64,000 nt of DNA. Origin: Candidatus Flexicrinis proximus. Lineage in GTDB: Bacteria > Chloroflexota > Anaerolineae > Aggregatilineales > Phototrophicaceae. How positions within the stretch are numbered: position 1 is the stretch's first letter; every line of letters starts with the position of its first letter. Of the stretch, positions 8,937 through 17,334 are shown piece by piece. The stretch lies in NCBI GenBank assembly GCA_016712885.1, contig JADJQF010000002.1:744001-808000 (forward strand), in the 5' to 3' direction. Both the position numbers and the translations under genes were made by a program. The notes beneath the pieces were generated by a model. The model ran no database searches and was not told the DNA's origin. It saw only the letters and a program-made list of their open reading frames with translations.

Positions 8937-9595
8937 AGCAGGCGCCTTTGGATCAGCGGCTGAAAATTCATACGGTGTGCCTCACAGGGGCCGAGCGTAT
9001 CCAGCGCCGTGATGTGTCCCGGCGTGCCGTAACCCTTGTGCTTTGCGAAACCGTATCCGGGGTGCCGCGCATCCAGCTCTTTCATGGCCGCGTCGCGCCA
9101 GTGTTTGGCAAGAATGCTCGCGCACGCCACGGTGAGCGAGAGCGAATCGAACTTCGGCCGCACGATCTGGGGGCAGGATACCGGCGCGTTCTCAAGCTGA
9201 ACATGATCGATAAACAGCACATCCGGCCAGATATGGCACATGCGCTGGTTCATGTCCAGTAAAGCCCGCCGCATCGCCAGTTTCGTGGCACCGACAATCC
9301 CGAGGCTGGCAATCTCGGCCACGGACGCTTCTCCGATGCCCCATGCCGCCGCGACCGATTGTATGACGTCGGAGAGCCGGGCACGTTCGGCGGGAGTCAT
9401 GGTTTTGCTGTCGCGCGCGCCTCTGAGTTGTTCGACTAGTCCGTCTCGGGTTGGAAGCACCACCGCTCCGGCAGCAACCGGCCCGGCCCAGGCGCCCCGC
9501 CCTGCTTCGTCGATACCGGCGATCTGTTTGCGACCCTGTGCATGGTAATCGCGTTCAATATCAAGGCTGGCTGTGAGCATTTGTGCGGCGCGCAT
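8933..9595 (-). CDS. rnhB: Ribonuclease HII
   Basis: About 220 residues. It cleaves RNA in RNA-DNA hybrids, including single ribonucleotides in DNA. Motif I is AGIDEAGRGAWAGPVAAGAV, carrying the catalytic Asp-Glu pair. DSKTMT and a later VLFIDHV aspartate segment match the family. The chosen ATG has AAGGGG five bases upstream and makes the gene overlap the preceding glycosyltransferase by 35 bases. A second ATG five codons on (9580) is also possible; the longer frame extending to 9727 would read through the neighbour and is rejected. Confidence 0.95.
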   Translation of the reverse strand: MRAAQMLTASLDIERDYHAQGRKQIAGIDEAGRGAWAGPVAAGAVVLPTRDGLVEQLRGARDSKTMTPAERARLSDVIQSVAAAWGIGEASVAEIASLGIVGATKLAMRRALLDMNQRMCHIWPDVLFIDHVQLENAPVSCPQIVRPKFDSLSLTVACASILAKHWRDAAMKELDARHPGYGFAKHKGYGTPGHITALDTLGPCEAHRMNFQPLIQRRLL

Positions 9596-10319
9596 AGTGC
9601 CCCTTCCCCCAGTTCTGCCGAATCTGCCAGATTTCCTGCAGCATCCGCAACGAATCCTGCACCAGCCGCATCCGGCTGTCAGAGTCGAAGTACCACGTAA
9701 TCGGTACTTCTTTGATTTTGTATCCACGCTTGAGCGCGATGAAGATCAACTCGACGTCGAACCCGATGCCGGTCATACGCTGCACGTCAAATAAGTCTTC
9801 GGCCGCCGCCCGCGTGAACATCTTGAATCCGCATTGAGTATCTTCGAACTGACGGACGGCCATCACTTTGATGATCAGATTATTTATCCGCCCCATAAAA
9901 TGCCGGTAAGCAGGTTCGCCGATCCGCTGCGCGCCCGGGCCTTCGCGCGTGGCGATCATCACGTCGAACCCCGATGTCACCGGCGGCAGAAATTTGACGA
10001 CATCCTCAATGGGCATCGACAGATCGGTATCGCAGATAAACCTGTATTCACCGTGGGCCGCTAACATCCCGGCCTTGACCGCCAGACCTTTTCCGCGCGT
10101 ATTGACCGTAATCGCCCGGACGTAAGGAAGACGCGCCGCGTACTCCTCCGCGACCGTCAGCGTGCGGTCTGAACTGCCGTTCTCGACAACAACAACCTCT
10201 GCTGTAAACGCCTGCGTTTTCAGGAAGCTGTCAATCTTTTCCAGTGCGGGCGGCAGACGGAATTCTTCGTTATGCGCCGGTATCACAATCGACAGATAGG
10301 GGCGCGCATGGTCATTCAA
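9561..10319 (-). CDS. Glycosyltransferase family 2, ALG5/dolichyl-P-glucosyltransferase type
   Basis: 252 residues. It opens with the GT-A motif SIVIPAHNEE, followed by VVVVENGSSDRT, TRGKGLAVKAGM and the metal-binding FICDTDLSMP. The later segment DTQCGFKMFTRAAA is characteristic of polyprenyl-phosphate glycosyltransferases of the DPG/DPM group. It probably transfers glucose or another hexose to a polyprenyl phosphate on the cytoplasmic face. No transmembrane segment is visible, as in short DPM1-type enzymes. It lies within the minus-strand glycosyltransferase run. Confidence 0.88.
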   Translation of the reverse strand: MNDHARPYLSIVIPAHNEEFRLPPALEKIDSFLKTQAFTAEVVVVENGSSDRTLTVAEEYAARLPYVRAITVNTRGKGLAVKAGMLAAHGEYRFICDTDLSMPIEDVVKFLPPVTSGFDVMIATREGPGAQRIGEPAYRHFMGRINNLIIKVMAVRQFEDTQCGFKMFTRAAAEDLFDVQRMTGIGFDVELIFIALKRGYKIKEVPITWYFDSDSRMRLVQDSLRMLQEIWQIRQNWGKGHYARRTNAHSQP

Positions 10320-10342
10320 AGTGGATCTCCCTCATGCAGCGT

Positions 10343-11296
10343 TCAAGCCTGCGGGGGTGATAAGATGCTTTCGAGATAATCCAGCGTGACTGTTCGCGCT
10401 TTCTGTACGCGCCGGCGTTTACCCCAGATCGTCAACACTCGCCACAAGCCTGCGGCCATTCCACGCATCCGGGCACGGGCCGCTTGACCGCGCCACGCAC
10501 GCAGTGCCATCCAGAAGTCTTTCAACTGGGCGCGCGCGATCTTCAGTCCGTGCTTCCGCCACACGCCAGCCGGCAAATCCTTGGCCAGCAGCATGAGCGT
10601 ATTGCGCCCGGCATAGTAGCTGGCCGTCACGCCACCGCCAGTAGCCGAAAGATGATGGTACACGACCGCCTTGGGTGTGTAAAGACAGCGCCAACCCGCC
10701 AGCTGCGCCCGCCAACCCAGATCGACGTCTTCCATCAGGAAGAAGAAATCGTCGTCCAGCGGCCCGATCTGGTCCAGCATCGCGCGGCGATACGCGGACG
10801 ATCCGCCGCATGCGCTGAACACGAACTCCTCTGAATCGTATTGTCCAGCATCCACCTGCCAGACGCCGCGGTTTCCTGCCCGGCCGTTCACCGTGAAGTA
10901 GTCGCCGGCCGTATGCAGCTGATCCCGCTGATCGAACAACAGCATCTTGCTCGCCACCGAACCGGCGTCCGGGTGTCGTGAAAAAGCGTCTACAACACTC
11001 GCCACCCACTCACGGTCGGCCTCGGTATCGTTATTCAGCAGCGCGACCCATTCGCCTTTGGCGGCCTCGATACCGGTATTGCAGGCTCCGGTAAAACCGC
11101 GGTTCTCCGGCAGTTCTATCAGGTTAACCCACGGATACTCGTCGCGAATCAGCGCCTGGGAACCGTCAGTCGAGGCATTGTCCACCAGGATGACCTCAAT
11201 CGCCGGGTAGGTCTGTTTCTGCAGCGCCTCAAGACAGGGCGGCAGAAATCGAATCCCGTTCCAGTGCGGGATAACGACCGAAAAGACGGAGCTCAT
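10343..11296 (-). CDS. Glycosyltransferase family 2, rhamnosyltransferase-like
   Basis: 317 residues, GT-A fold. VVIPHWNG at the N-terminus, VILVDNASTDGS, ENRGFTGACNTGI and the LLNNDTE metal-site motif are the signature of the WcaA/RfbF-like GT2 subgroup that includes rhamnosyltransferases. FFLMEDVDLGWRAQLAGW is the conserved acceptor-side ED motif. The C-terminus is basic and may touch the membrane. The start overlaps the upstream PyrD-like gene by 4 bases (ATGA). The acceptor sugar cannot be told from sequence. Confidence 0.88.
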   Translation of the reverse strand: MSSVFSVVIPHWNGIRFLPPCLEALQKQTYPAIEVILVDNASTDGSQALIRDEYPWVNLIELPENRGFTGACNTGIEAAKGEWVALLNNDTEADREWVASVVDAFSRHPDAGSVASKMLLFDQRDQLHTAGDYFTVNGRAGNRGVWQVDAGQYDSEEFVFSACGGSSAYRRAMLDQIGPLDDDFFFLMEDVDLGWRAQLAGWRCLYTPKAVVYHHLSATGGGVTASYYAGRNTLMLLAKDLPAGVWRKHGLKIARAQLKDFWMALRAWRGQAARARMRGMAAGLWRVLTIWGKRRRVQKARTVTLDYLESILSPPQA

Positions 11297-12210
11297 TCGA
11301 CTTTCTTCAGGTTGCGTTGTTCAGCTTCGGTGTCTCCCATACCCGGCCGCCATTCGTCCGGATAAGCGCCGGCCGGGCGTGTGACGGTCATACCCGCCAG
11401 GTCGCGGGAAACAGCTTCCAGCAGCCACGGCGTCGACCAGATCGCGGCGTCCAGCTGTACCGCCTGCGCTCCAGCATCAATATAGTCGCGCGCATCTTGC
11501 AGGGTATGTATGCCTCCCGCTCCGACGATGGGGATATCGTCGAACAGCCGCGCCAGTTGGCCGACAGAGCGCAGCGCCATCGGTTTGACTAGTGATCCAT
11601 AAATGCGACCGCGCATCAGCCGGCCGGATTTGGGATCTCGCTCGGTGCCACGGGGCGGAGCGGTCACGACAATCCCGTCAACGCCAGTGTTATACACCGC
11701 TCGCGCGACATCCGCGGAACCGGGGAATGGAAGCCTGACCAGCACCGGCTTCTCGCAGCCATCGGTGGCCGCGCGCGCCAGCGTCTCGGCATCCCGCCAG
11801 TCGATATCGTCATTCAGGCCGAGCTCCAGCGCGCTCAGCGAGATTTCAGCCTCGACCTTTTCGGCACAGCGCCGGACATCGCGGGTGTTCGAGCCGACGA
11901 TATGGACGATCACCGGCGCCTTCAGCATCTGCCACAGGCTGCCATAATTTCGGATCGTCTTGATCAGGCCGGGGTTGGGAAGCCCCGTGTGCAGCAGCAC
12001 CCCACCCTCTTTGGTGATCATGCGTGGTCCGTGCGCGGGCAGACGCGAATCCCACGTCACGGGATTGGTCACCACCGCGCCGATCTTTTCCAGGTTGTAC
12101 AGGTTATCGAAGACGTCGCCGAACCCGAGGATTCCAGCCGCATTCATCACCGGGGTTTTGAGCGTTACCGGCTGTTTGCCGCGTCGCGAAAATGTGACTT
12201 CACGCCCCAT
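11293..12210 (-). CDS. Dihydroorotate dehydrogenase-like FMN protein (divergent PyrD)
   Basis: 305 residues of TIM-barrel type. The N-terminus (PVMNAAGILGFGD) and C-terminal half (KPVLVRLPFPGSADVARAVY, DGIVVTAPPRGT, IPIVGAGGIHTLQDARDYI, AGAQAVQLDAAIW) match class-1 dihydroorotate dehydrogenases, including the FMN phosphate-binding glycines. However, the usual N-x-S-C-P-N active-site motif is absent (its place reads ALELGLNDDIDW), and the usual K-x-x-T-x-x-P-R-x-G-N loop reads TNPVTWDSRLP. It may therefore act on another substrate or be catalytically altered. It overlaps by 11 bases a PyrK-like gene, so the two probably form a complex. Confidence 0.75.
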   Translation of the reverse strand: MGREVTFSRRGKQPVTLKTPVMNAAGILGFGDVFDNLYNLEKIGAVVTNPVTWDSRLPAHGPRMITKEGGVLLHTGLPNPGLIKTIRNYGSLWQMLKAPVIVHIVGSNTRDVRRCAEKVEAEISLSALELGLNDDIDWRDAETLARAATDGCEKPVLVRLPFPGSADVARAVYNTGVDGIVVTAPPRGTERDPKSGRLMRGRIYGSLVKPMALRSVGQLARLFDDIPIVGAGGIHTLQDARDYIDAGAQAVQLDAAIWSTPWLLEAVSRDLAGMTVTRPAGAYPDEWRPGMGDTEAEQRNLKKVE

Positions 12211-12982
12211 CGCTGCTCCCCTCCTCAGGGGCCACCCGAGTGGCCACCGAATCCAGCTTTACCAGCGTGAGGTCGAACGATGGACCTTTCATGCACGCCA
12301 GCTTCACGCCTTCATCGGTTCGGACGGCGCACACGTCGCACATGCCCAGCCCGCAGGCAAATCCCTGATACACGCCAAACAGGTAATTCTTGGGAACCTC
12401 GCTGCGCCGCTCCTTGATCCGGGCAAGAACTTGTGCGAAACGGTAGCTCTCGTCATCCTGCGCCGCGCAGACAAAAATCTGATCCGCCCATCCGACTGTC
12501 ATCACCTGATTGGGCCAGTTGAGTTCGCTGTCCCCTTCGATGATCTCGATTTCCGGCGGGAGATGCTGTGTCTCGTACTTGACGGCATCGCCCAGCAGGA
12601 CGACGGTGGCCGCGATATTGTTGCGCACCAGCCACGGAAGCATCATCAGCAGCGGCGTGGGGGGACAGTCGAAAGCGATCAGCAAGACGTTGCGCACGCC
12701 CTTCCGGAACCGGAAGTGGTCGCCGGCCAGTCCGACCAGGCTGATCGTCTGGCCCACGTCGTAGATTTCGCTCAGCGGGCGTTCGACCACCAGCTTGTTA
12801 TCGCGCAAATCGACCGGATACCAGGTGATCCGCAGATACGGATCCCAACGGTCACCCACCCGGGCCAACAGGAACTGGCCGGGCTTGATGGCCATCAATG
12901 ATTCATCGACTGCCAAATCAAGGTGCTGATGAGTCTCATTTACGGCGCGGATGCGCTCTATGATTGCTTCGGTTTCTTTCAT
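12200..12982 (-). CDS. PyrK-like electron-transfer subunit (FAD, 2Fe-2S)
   Basis: About 260 residues. A ferredoxin-reductase-like N-terminal beta barrel (KPGQFLLARVGDRWDPYLRI) and a nucleotide-binding middle (NVLLIAFDCPPTPLLMMLPW) precede a C-terminal cysteine cluster, FACGLGMCDVCAVRTDEG followed by a Cys about ten residues on, as in the [2Fe-2S] ligands of PyrK. The family passes electrons from NADH through FAD and the cluster to the FMN of PyrD. The middle region lacks the usual G-G-x-G-x-x-P pattern. The start at 12982 avoids a 25-base overlap with the metallophosphoesterase gene, but its ribosome site is weak. Confidence 0.75.
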   Translation of the reverse strand: MKETEAIIERIRAVNETHQHLDLAVDESLMAIKPGQFLLARVGDRWDPYLRITWYPVDLRDNKLVVERPLSEIYDVGQTISLVGLAGDHFRFRKGVRNVLLIAFDCPPTPLLMMLPWLVRNNIAATVVLLGDAVKYETQHLPPEIEIIEGDSELNWPNQVMTVGWADQIFVCAAQDDESYRFAQVLARIKERRSEVPKNYLFGVYQGFACGLGMCDVCAVRTDEGVKLACMKGPSFDLTLVKLDSVATRVAPEEGSSDGA

Positions 12983-13020
12983 CGCCACGTCACGGATGAT
13001 CACGATACTGCGAGAGTGTA

Positions 13021-13911
13021 TCACCCTACCGGCATGGGACGCCAATTCGAGCGGCGGTACTGGGGCGGCATATATTGTTCAACATCGCACTCCATAAATT
13101 CCGCGATCAATGCGTCGGTGATGTCGATGTCGCGAACGAACACGTCTGGATACTGTTGCCGCTGCCAGATTTTGAACGGATACATCCACAACGTACCCGT
13201 AACAAACTCCTTCATGATCAGTTTGCCGCCGTTTCCAATACGCGCGACAAAGTCCTGCCGTTCAAACTCCGCGATAACCGGGGCGATATCGTAGTCTACA
13301 CGCCGGAAGGTTGCTTTCCAGCCGTCCGCTTGGCCATCAAGCACCATATACGTCGCCCCGTGTATGCCATCTAGCGGCGCGCCCACGGTTCCAGGATTGA
13401 AGATATGCCAGCGGTCGAAGTCATCGTCCAGCCACAGGTGGCTGTGCGCGGTGATAACAAAATCCTCCGTCACCGCTGCGAACTTCTCGCGCACGGTTTC
13501 GGCTGGCGTAAACGGGTGAACCGCATCCCATGGATTGCCGGGATACCCGTGGAACACGCGTATCGGCGGCGCGTCACGGTACCTGAGCTGTACCGTATCC
13601 GGCCACCCCGCAATGATGTGTTCGAACGGTCTGACCTGCTCATGCAGCCACGACGGCATCGAGTACGCGCGCCACGATACCGGCTGGCGTGGCGTATCGT
13701 AATCCAGCATGTAATACTCGTTGTTTCCGCGCACAATCGTCCAGCGGCGTTCAAGCACGAATTCCATTACCTCGCGGTTGAACGGCCCCCAGTTAATGAC
13801 GTCGCCATTGACGACGACCTGATCGACGTCAAACTGCTGCATATCAGCCGCCGCGGCCTCTAACGCCGGAAGGTTGCCGTGAATGTCCGACAGCACTGCA
13901 ATACGCGTCAT
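13021..13911 (-). CDS. Metallophosphoesterase, YfcE-like
   Basis: 296 residues of the calcineurin-like phosphoesterase superfamily. Metal ligands appear in order: VLSDIHGNLPAL, VVNGDVINWGP, RGNNEYY (in place of GNHD), VFHGYPGNPW, and VITAHSHLW, with FNPGTVGAPLDG closing the fold. It hydrolyses a phosphoester with a di-metal centre; the substrate is unknown. The last ~80 residues, after the fold ends, are an extra alpha/beta tail. AGAGGAGAC gives a good ribosome site. It is the first gene of the long minus-strand run and is divergent from the next gene. Confidence 0.88.
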   Translation of the reverse strand: MTRIAVLSDIHGNLPALEAAAADMQQFDVDQVVVNGDVINWGPFNREVMEFVLERRWTIVRGNNEYYMLDYDTPRQPVSWRAYSMPSWLHEQVRPFEHIIAGWPDTVQLRYRDAPPIRVFHGYPGNPWDAVHPFTPAETVREKFAAVTEDFVITAHSHLWLDDDFDRWHIFNPGTVGAPLDGIHGATYMVLDGQADGWKATFRRVDYDIAPVIAEFERQDFVARIGNGGKLIMKEFVTGTLWMYPFKIWQRQQYPDVFVRDIDITDALIAEFMECDVEQYMPPQYRRSNWRPMPVG

Positions 13912-13949
13912 ACAGTCTCCTCTGGCGGCACATTATGTCCGCCGTGTGG

Positions 13950-13955
13950 TATGAT
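13950..13955 (+). promoter_or_regulatory. Candidate extended -10 promoter
   Basis: TGGTATGAT matches the extended -10 form (TG-N-TATGAT), 28 bases before the plus-strand start at 13983. No clear -35 is seen. A CATAAT on the other strand of the same gap could serve the divergent metallophosphoesterase. Confidence 0.35.
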
Positions 13956-13982
13956 AGCGACCAGCATTATACGGGGGACGAT

Positions 13983-14720
13983 ATGGAACTCCAAAGTGCG
14001 GTTGAACGCCTATATGCCGACGAATCCCTTGCGGCGGACGTCGACGATACAACAGCAAAACCCTTACTGAAGTGGGCGGAAGAATTACTGCCGGCGGTCA
14101 TCACCACCTTCGGGGATACCGGTTTTGACGACGCATTCGTCACGCTCAAGAAGCTGGTCAAGTCGGTTGGCCGCCTGATCGACATGCGCGGCGAGATGGA
14201 CGAGACCGAACGCGCCGAACGCGTCGAGAAGATTCAGGCCTTTGCGCAGGAACTGGGTGTCATCGTGGATATATCGCGCGTTGAAAACCTGGCCAGCGAG
14301 ACCGGCCCCGCGATCGTCGCGCAGGTGCTGGGCAGCGTCGAGAATCAGGCGCTCAACCTGGAGGCGTTCTCGCTCAGCGCGGAGAGCAAGAGCTTCGAAA
14401 CAGCCGCGCCTCCGATATCAGGGAGATCGACCGAACCGGCGGCCGCCGCTCATAATAGCCAGACTCCGGCCCCGGAACCGGCTCACGAGGCCGCCCCGGC
14501 CACCGCTCCGCAGCCCCCGGATTCTGCGCCGGTCGAAGCGGTCGTGGGCAGCAGCGCTCCGCAGGAACAGTCCCTGTCGCCAGCCGAAGCCGTCGCAGAC
14601 GCAGCAAATGCGGCGACTCCCCAACCCGACGGCATCCAATCATTGTTCCGCCGTTTCATAGACAAACTCACTGGCCCAACCGATTCAGAAACATCCGATA
14701 ACGCCGATAACAAGGAGTAG
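13983..14720 (+). CDS. Hypothetical protein with acidic helical core
   Basis: 245 residues. The start has GGGGACGAT directly upstream. The first ~135 residues are predicted helical and acidic (LLKWAEELLPAVITTFGDTG; DMRGEMDETERAERVEKIQ). They are followed by a long Ala/Pro/Glu-rich disordered linker (about residues 140-215) and a short C-terminal helix (IQSLFRRFIDKLTG). There is no signal peptide. No family recognised. The stop lies inside the ribosome site (AAGGAG) of the phospholipase D-like gene 5 bases downstream, so the two are co-transcribed and perhaps translationally coupled. Confidence 0.65.
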   Translation: MELQSAVERLYADESLAADVDDTTAKPLLKWAEELLPAVITTFGDTGFDDAFVTLKKLVKSVGRLIDMRGEMDETERAERVEKIQAFAQELGVIVDISRVENLASETGPAIVAQVLGSVENQALNLEAFSLSAESKSFETAAPPISGRSTEPAAAAHNSQTPAPEPAHEAAPATAPQPPDSAPVEAVVGSSAPQEQSLSPAEAVADAANAATPQPDGIQSLFRRFIDKLTGPTDSETSDNADNKE

Positions 14721-14725
14721 CGTCT

Positions 14726-15931
14726 ATGTCTCGAAAGACTCGTCAGCAAAAGTCGAGCGGTTCGCCCCTGCTCGCTGCCGTGACCGTTATTCTGTTGGCA
14801 GTTGCGGCAGTAATTTCCCAGCTAACCGGGGTCGACATCATCGGCACGCTCACCGGTGCAGCGACCACTACACCGATTCCACCGACGGCGATCGCTGATG
14901 TACCCGGTCCGGCGAGTGTACAAACCCTGACGGTCTCTAAGGGTTTTGGGGCGACCAAAGCCTTCTGGCAGATTTACTTCAACGCGGCGCCTGTTTCTCA
15001 AAACCGGGCAGACTATAACAACGGCGTCGAGATGCCGCTGGTTGCCGCTATCGGCGCCGCGCGTGTCTCGCTCGACATCGCGACCTTCGAATGGAATAAC
15101 CCTGCCCTAACCCAGGCCGTACTGGACGCGCATGCCCGCGGCGTTGCCATCAGAATTGTGGCGGATAACGAACATACGATTGAGGATCCCGACACCACCA
15201 TTGATCAGCTTGTCGACGCGGGCATTCCCGTCGTCTACGACCAGAAATCCGCTCTCATGCACAACAAGTTCATGATTCTCGACGGATCGACGGTCTGGAC
15301 AGGCTCGATGAACTACACGATCAACGATATTTACCGCAACAACAACCATCTGATCGCCCTGCGTTCACGCCGGGCAGCAGCGGCCTATTTAGCGGAATTC
15401 GATGAGATGTTTGTCACGCGAGAGTTCAGCCGCACACGTTCCACCGTCAACGACCTGAGCTTCAATCAGGACGGCACGCCGGTGCAGATCATGTTTGCCC
15501 CGGAAGGCGAGATCGTGTCCACCCTCGTCGATACACTAGGGACCGCTCAGACCTCCATCAAGTTCATGGCGTTTTCATTCACCCTCGAAGAAGTAGCGGA
15601 CGCACTGCTCGAACGCGCCGCCGATAACGTGACGGTCGAAGGAGTCTTCGAACTTATCGGATCGGATACCTCATCCTCACGACTGCGGGTGCTCAAGTGC
15701 GCAGGACTGGATGCGCGCATTGACGGCAACCCCTACCGTCTGCATCATAAGGTCTTCATCATTGATAATCAGACGGTCGTATTCGGATCGTTCAATTTCT
15801 CCAACAGCGCCGCGGACACCAACGACGAGAACCTGCTCATCATCTCCGACCCGGATTTGGCCGCCCAGTTTACGGCGGAGTATAACCGCGTCAAGCTGCG
15901 CGCGACCGCCCCGCAGATCGCCTGTCGCTAA
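14726..15931 (+). CDS. Membrane-anchored phospholipase D-like protein
   Basis: 401 residues. An N-terminal signal anchor (about residues 12-36) leads to a Thr/Pro-rich linker and two PLD domains. Both HKD catalytic motifs are intact: HNKFMILDGSTVWTGS (about residue 178) and HHKVFIIDNQTVVFGSFNFS (about residue 339). The two His residues form the active site of the pseudo-dimer. Proteins of this size include Nuc-like endonucleases and cardiolipin-synthase-like enzymes; the lack of multiple membrane spans favours a secreted nuclease or phosphodiesterase. AAGGAG is 8 bases before the ATG. Confidence 0.9.
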   Translation: MSRKTRQQKSSGSPLLAAVTVILLAVAAVISQLTGVDIIGTLTGAATTTPIPPTAIADVPGPASVQTLTVSKGFGATKAFWQIYFNAAPVSQNRADYNNGVEMPLVAAIGAARVSLDIATFEWNNPALTQAVLDAHARGVAIRIVADNEHTIEDPDTTIDQLVDAGIPVVYDQKSALMHNKFMILDGSTVWTGSMNYTINDIYRNNNHLIALRSRRAAAAYLAEFDEMFVTREFSRTRSTVNDLSFNQDGTPVQIMFAPEGEIVSTLVDTLGTAQTSIKFMAFSFTLEEVADALLERAADNVTVEGVFELIGSDTSSSRLRVLKCAGLDARIDGNPYRLHHKVFIIDNQTVVFGSFNFSNSAADTNDENLLIISDPDLAAQFTAEYNRVKLRATAPQIACR

Positions 15932-15939
15932 CGGCGGCG

Positions 15940-15985
15940 TTGCATTCGGGCTGTGGAGGCGTGGCCTCTACTCTCGTAGATAGGA
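15940..15985 (-). repeat. Fragment of the dispersed element (right end)
   Basis: CTGTGGAGGCGTGGCCTCTACTCTCG-like sequence resembles, on the minus strand, the right-end hairpin region of the family. Only this end is present and the match is degenerate. It lies about 10 bases after the phospholipase D-like stop, in the same relative orientation as full copies. Confidence 0.4.
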
Positions 15986-15989
15986 CGCG

Positions 15990-16562
15990 CTAATCCCGCT
16001 GCGCTGCGATTGCGGCTGCCCATAGCTCAACGCTTGCCGAAAAGTCGCGGGATCGCGGGTCGATGCTGGCCGCAAAGGCAAGCGCTCGCCGTGCCATGAT
16101 CGCATCGACGTCTTCCGGATCAGTCATTCCATGCCTATAGGTGGTCATCACTGTCGGCACCTGCGTCAGGTCGCCAAGCAGGACTGCCAGGGCCGATCCG
16201 GCGGAGATCCGCAGTTCGGCGTTGATCTTCTCGTTCGCCAGCGACAAGAAGTCCGCCGTCGTATCCCAGCCCATAAAATCCGTCATGCCGGTGTCAAGCG
16301 ACTGGGCGAACGTGAGACCCCAGCTCGCCAGCAATGCTGTACTTTCGGCAGTGATCCGCGACAGAGCCGCCGTTACTATCGCATCGCCTTCATTAATAGT
16401 TCTCTGGTGTGCGCGTTCAGCCAGGGCTTTCATCTGCGTATCGCTGAGTGGGGCCTCTTTCTCAGCCAGCAGAGTCTTGAATTGGCGCAGCAGAATCAAC
16501 GTCAGTTCTTCAATCGTCCAGCCCCAGACATTCTGGGCGCGGCTGTGAGTTGGAGGAGGCAT
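15990..16562 (-). CDS. Hypothetical helical protein
   Basis: About 190 residues, predominantly helical, without signal peptide or membrane span. Segments such as WTIEELTLILLRQFKTLLAE and MKALAERAHQRTINEGDAIV suggest a helical bundle; no conserved family motif is recognised. An ATG at 16562 or a GTG nine bases further upstream could be the start; neither has a clear ribosome site. The gene is divergent from the DUF4230 gene, separated by 76 bases. Confidence 0.6.
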   Translation of the reverse strand: MPPPTHSRAQNVWGWTIEELTLILLRQFKTLLAEKEAPLSDTQMKALAERAHQRTINEGDAIVTAALSRITAESTALLASWGLTFAQSLDTGMTDFMGWDTTADFLSLANEKINAELRISAGSALAVLLGDLTQVPTVMTTYRHGMTDPEDVDAIMARRALAFAASIDPRSRDFSASVELWAAAIAAQRD

Positions 16563-16638
16563 GAAACGCACCGCTTGCGGCTGTGTTATCGTATATCAAG
16601 TAGTATAGACCTACGGAAGCAGCTTTGGGATTGGTGAT

Positions 16639-17331
16639 ATGACGGAAAAGGCGAAGAATGACGCGCCTCGGGAGGGCACTTTGGGCGGTTGTCGCAAAAC
16701 GGTGATGCGCGCGCTGGCGATATTCCTGATTTTCGTGTTCGGGATCTTTCTCGTCCGCTTTGGTGTGCTGGATTTCCTGCTGGGCCGCCAGGGGCCGCCG
16801 GTCATCAACCTGACTACGGTTCTCGAACGTATTCAGCTCGTTTCCGAGCTCACGACCGTTCGGTACACCTACTCCAATATCATCACCTCCGAGCGGGATC
16901 TTCCGCCGCTCCTGGAGGGACTGTATCGGGATAAGCTGGTCCTTGTCGCGGTCGGCTATGTGACTGCCGGTATCGACCTCAGTAAACTCAGCGCAGACAA
17001 TGTCGAGTTTGACGGGGACACCATCCGCGTGACGCTTCCCGCCCCGGAACTGTTCGATTGCTTCTTCAGCGAACCCGACTCGTATGTCGCCTCGCGGGAG
17101 ACAGGCTTCTTCGCCGCCCCATCGCCCGACCTTGACCTGCAGGCCAGACGTTTTGCGATCCGCCACTTCCGTGACGCCGCCCTGGAGAAAGGCATCCTCA
17201 CTGAGGCCGCCGGGCAGGCTGAAACGACCATGGCCAGTCTGTTGGGTGCCTTCTATCCGACGGCGACGGTGGTAGTGACTGTCAGCGAACTCGGCGATGA
17301 ATTGAATTCGCCTGCTACCTGTGGAGGGTGA
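16639..17331 (+). CDS. DUF4230 family membrane-anchored protein
   Basis: 230 residues. One N-terminal transmembrane helix (about residues 23-42) is followed by the DUF4230 pattern: INLTTVLERIQLVSELTTVRY, LVLVAVGYVTAGIDLSKL, a VRVTLPAPE-like strand (VTLPAPELF), then a long helix before AFYPTATVVVTV. Function unknown; the domain is thought to lie outside the cytoplasmic membrane. It ends 3 bases before fabD, so both are probably on one transcript. Confidence 0.85.
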   Translation: MTEKAKNDAPREGTLGGCRKTVMRALAIFLIFVFGIFLVRFGVLDFLLGRQGPPVINLTTVLERIQLVSELTTVRYTYSNIITSERDLPPLLEGLYRDKLVLVAVGYVTAGIDLSKLSADNVEFDGDTIRVTLPAPELFDCFFSEPDSYVASRETGFFAAPSPDLDLQARRFAIRHFRDAALEKGILTEAAGQAETTMASLLGAFYPTATVVVTVSELGDELNSPATCGG

Positions 17332-17334
17332 GTA

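Noticed and set aside
11960..12901. 313-codon open frame on the plus strand
   Set aside because: Antisense to the PyrD/PyrK-like genes, no ribosome site, no family motif.
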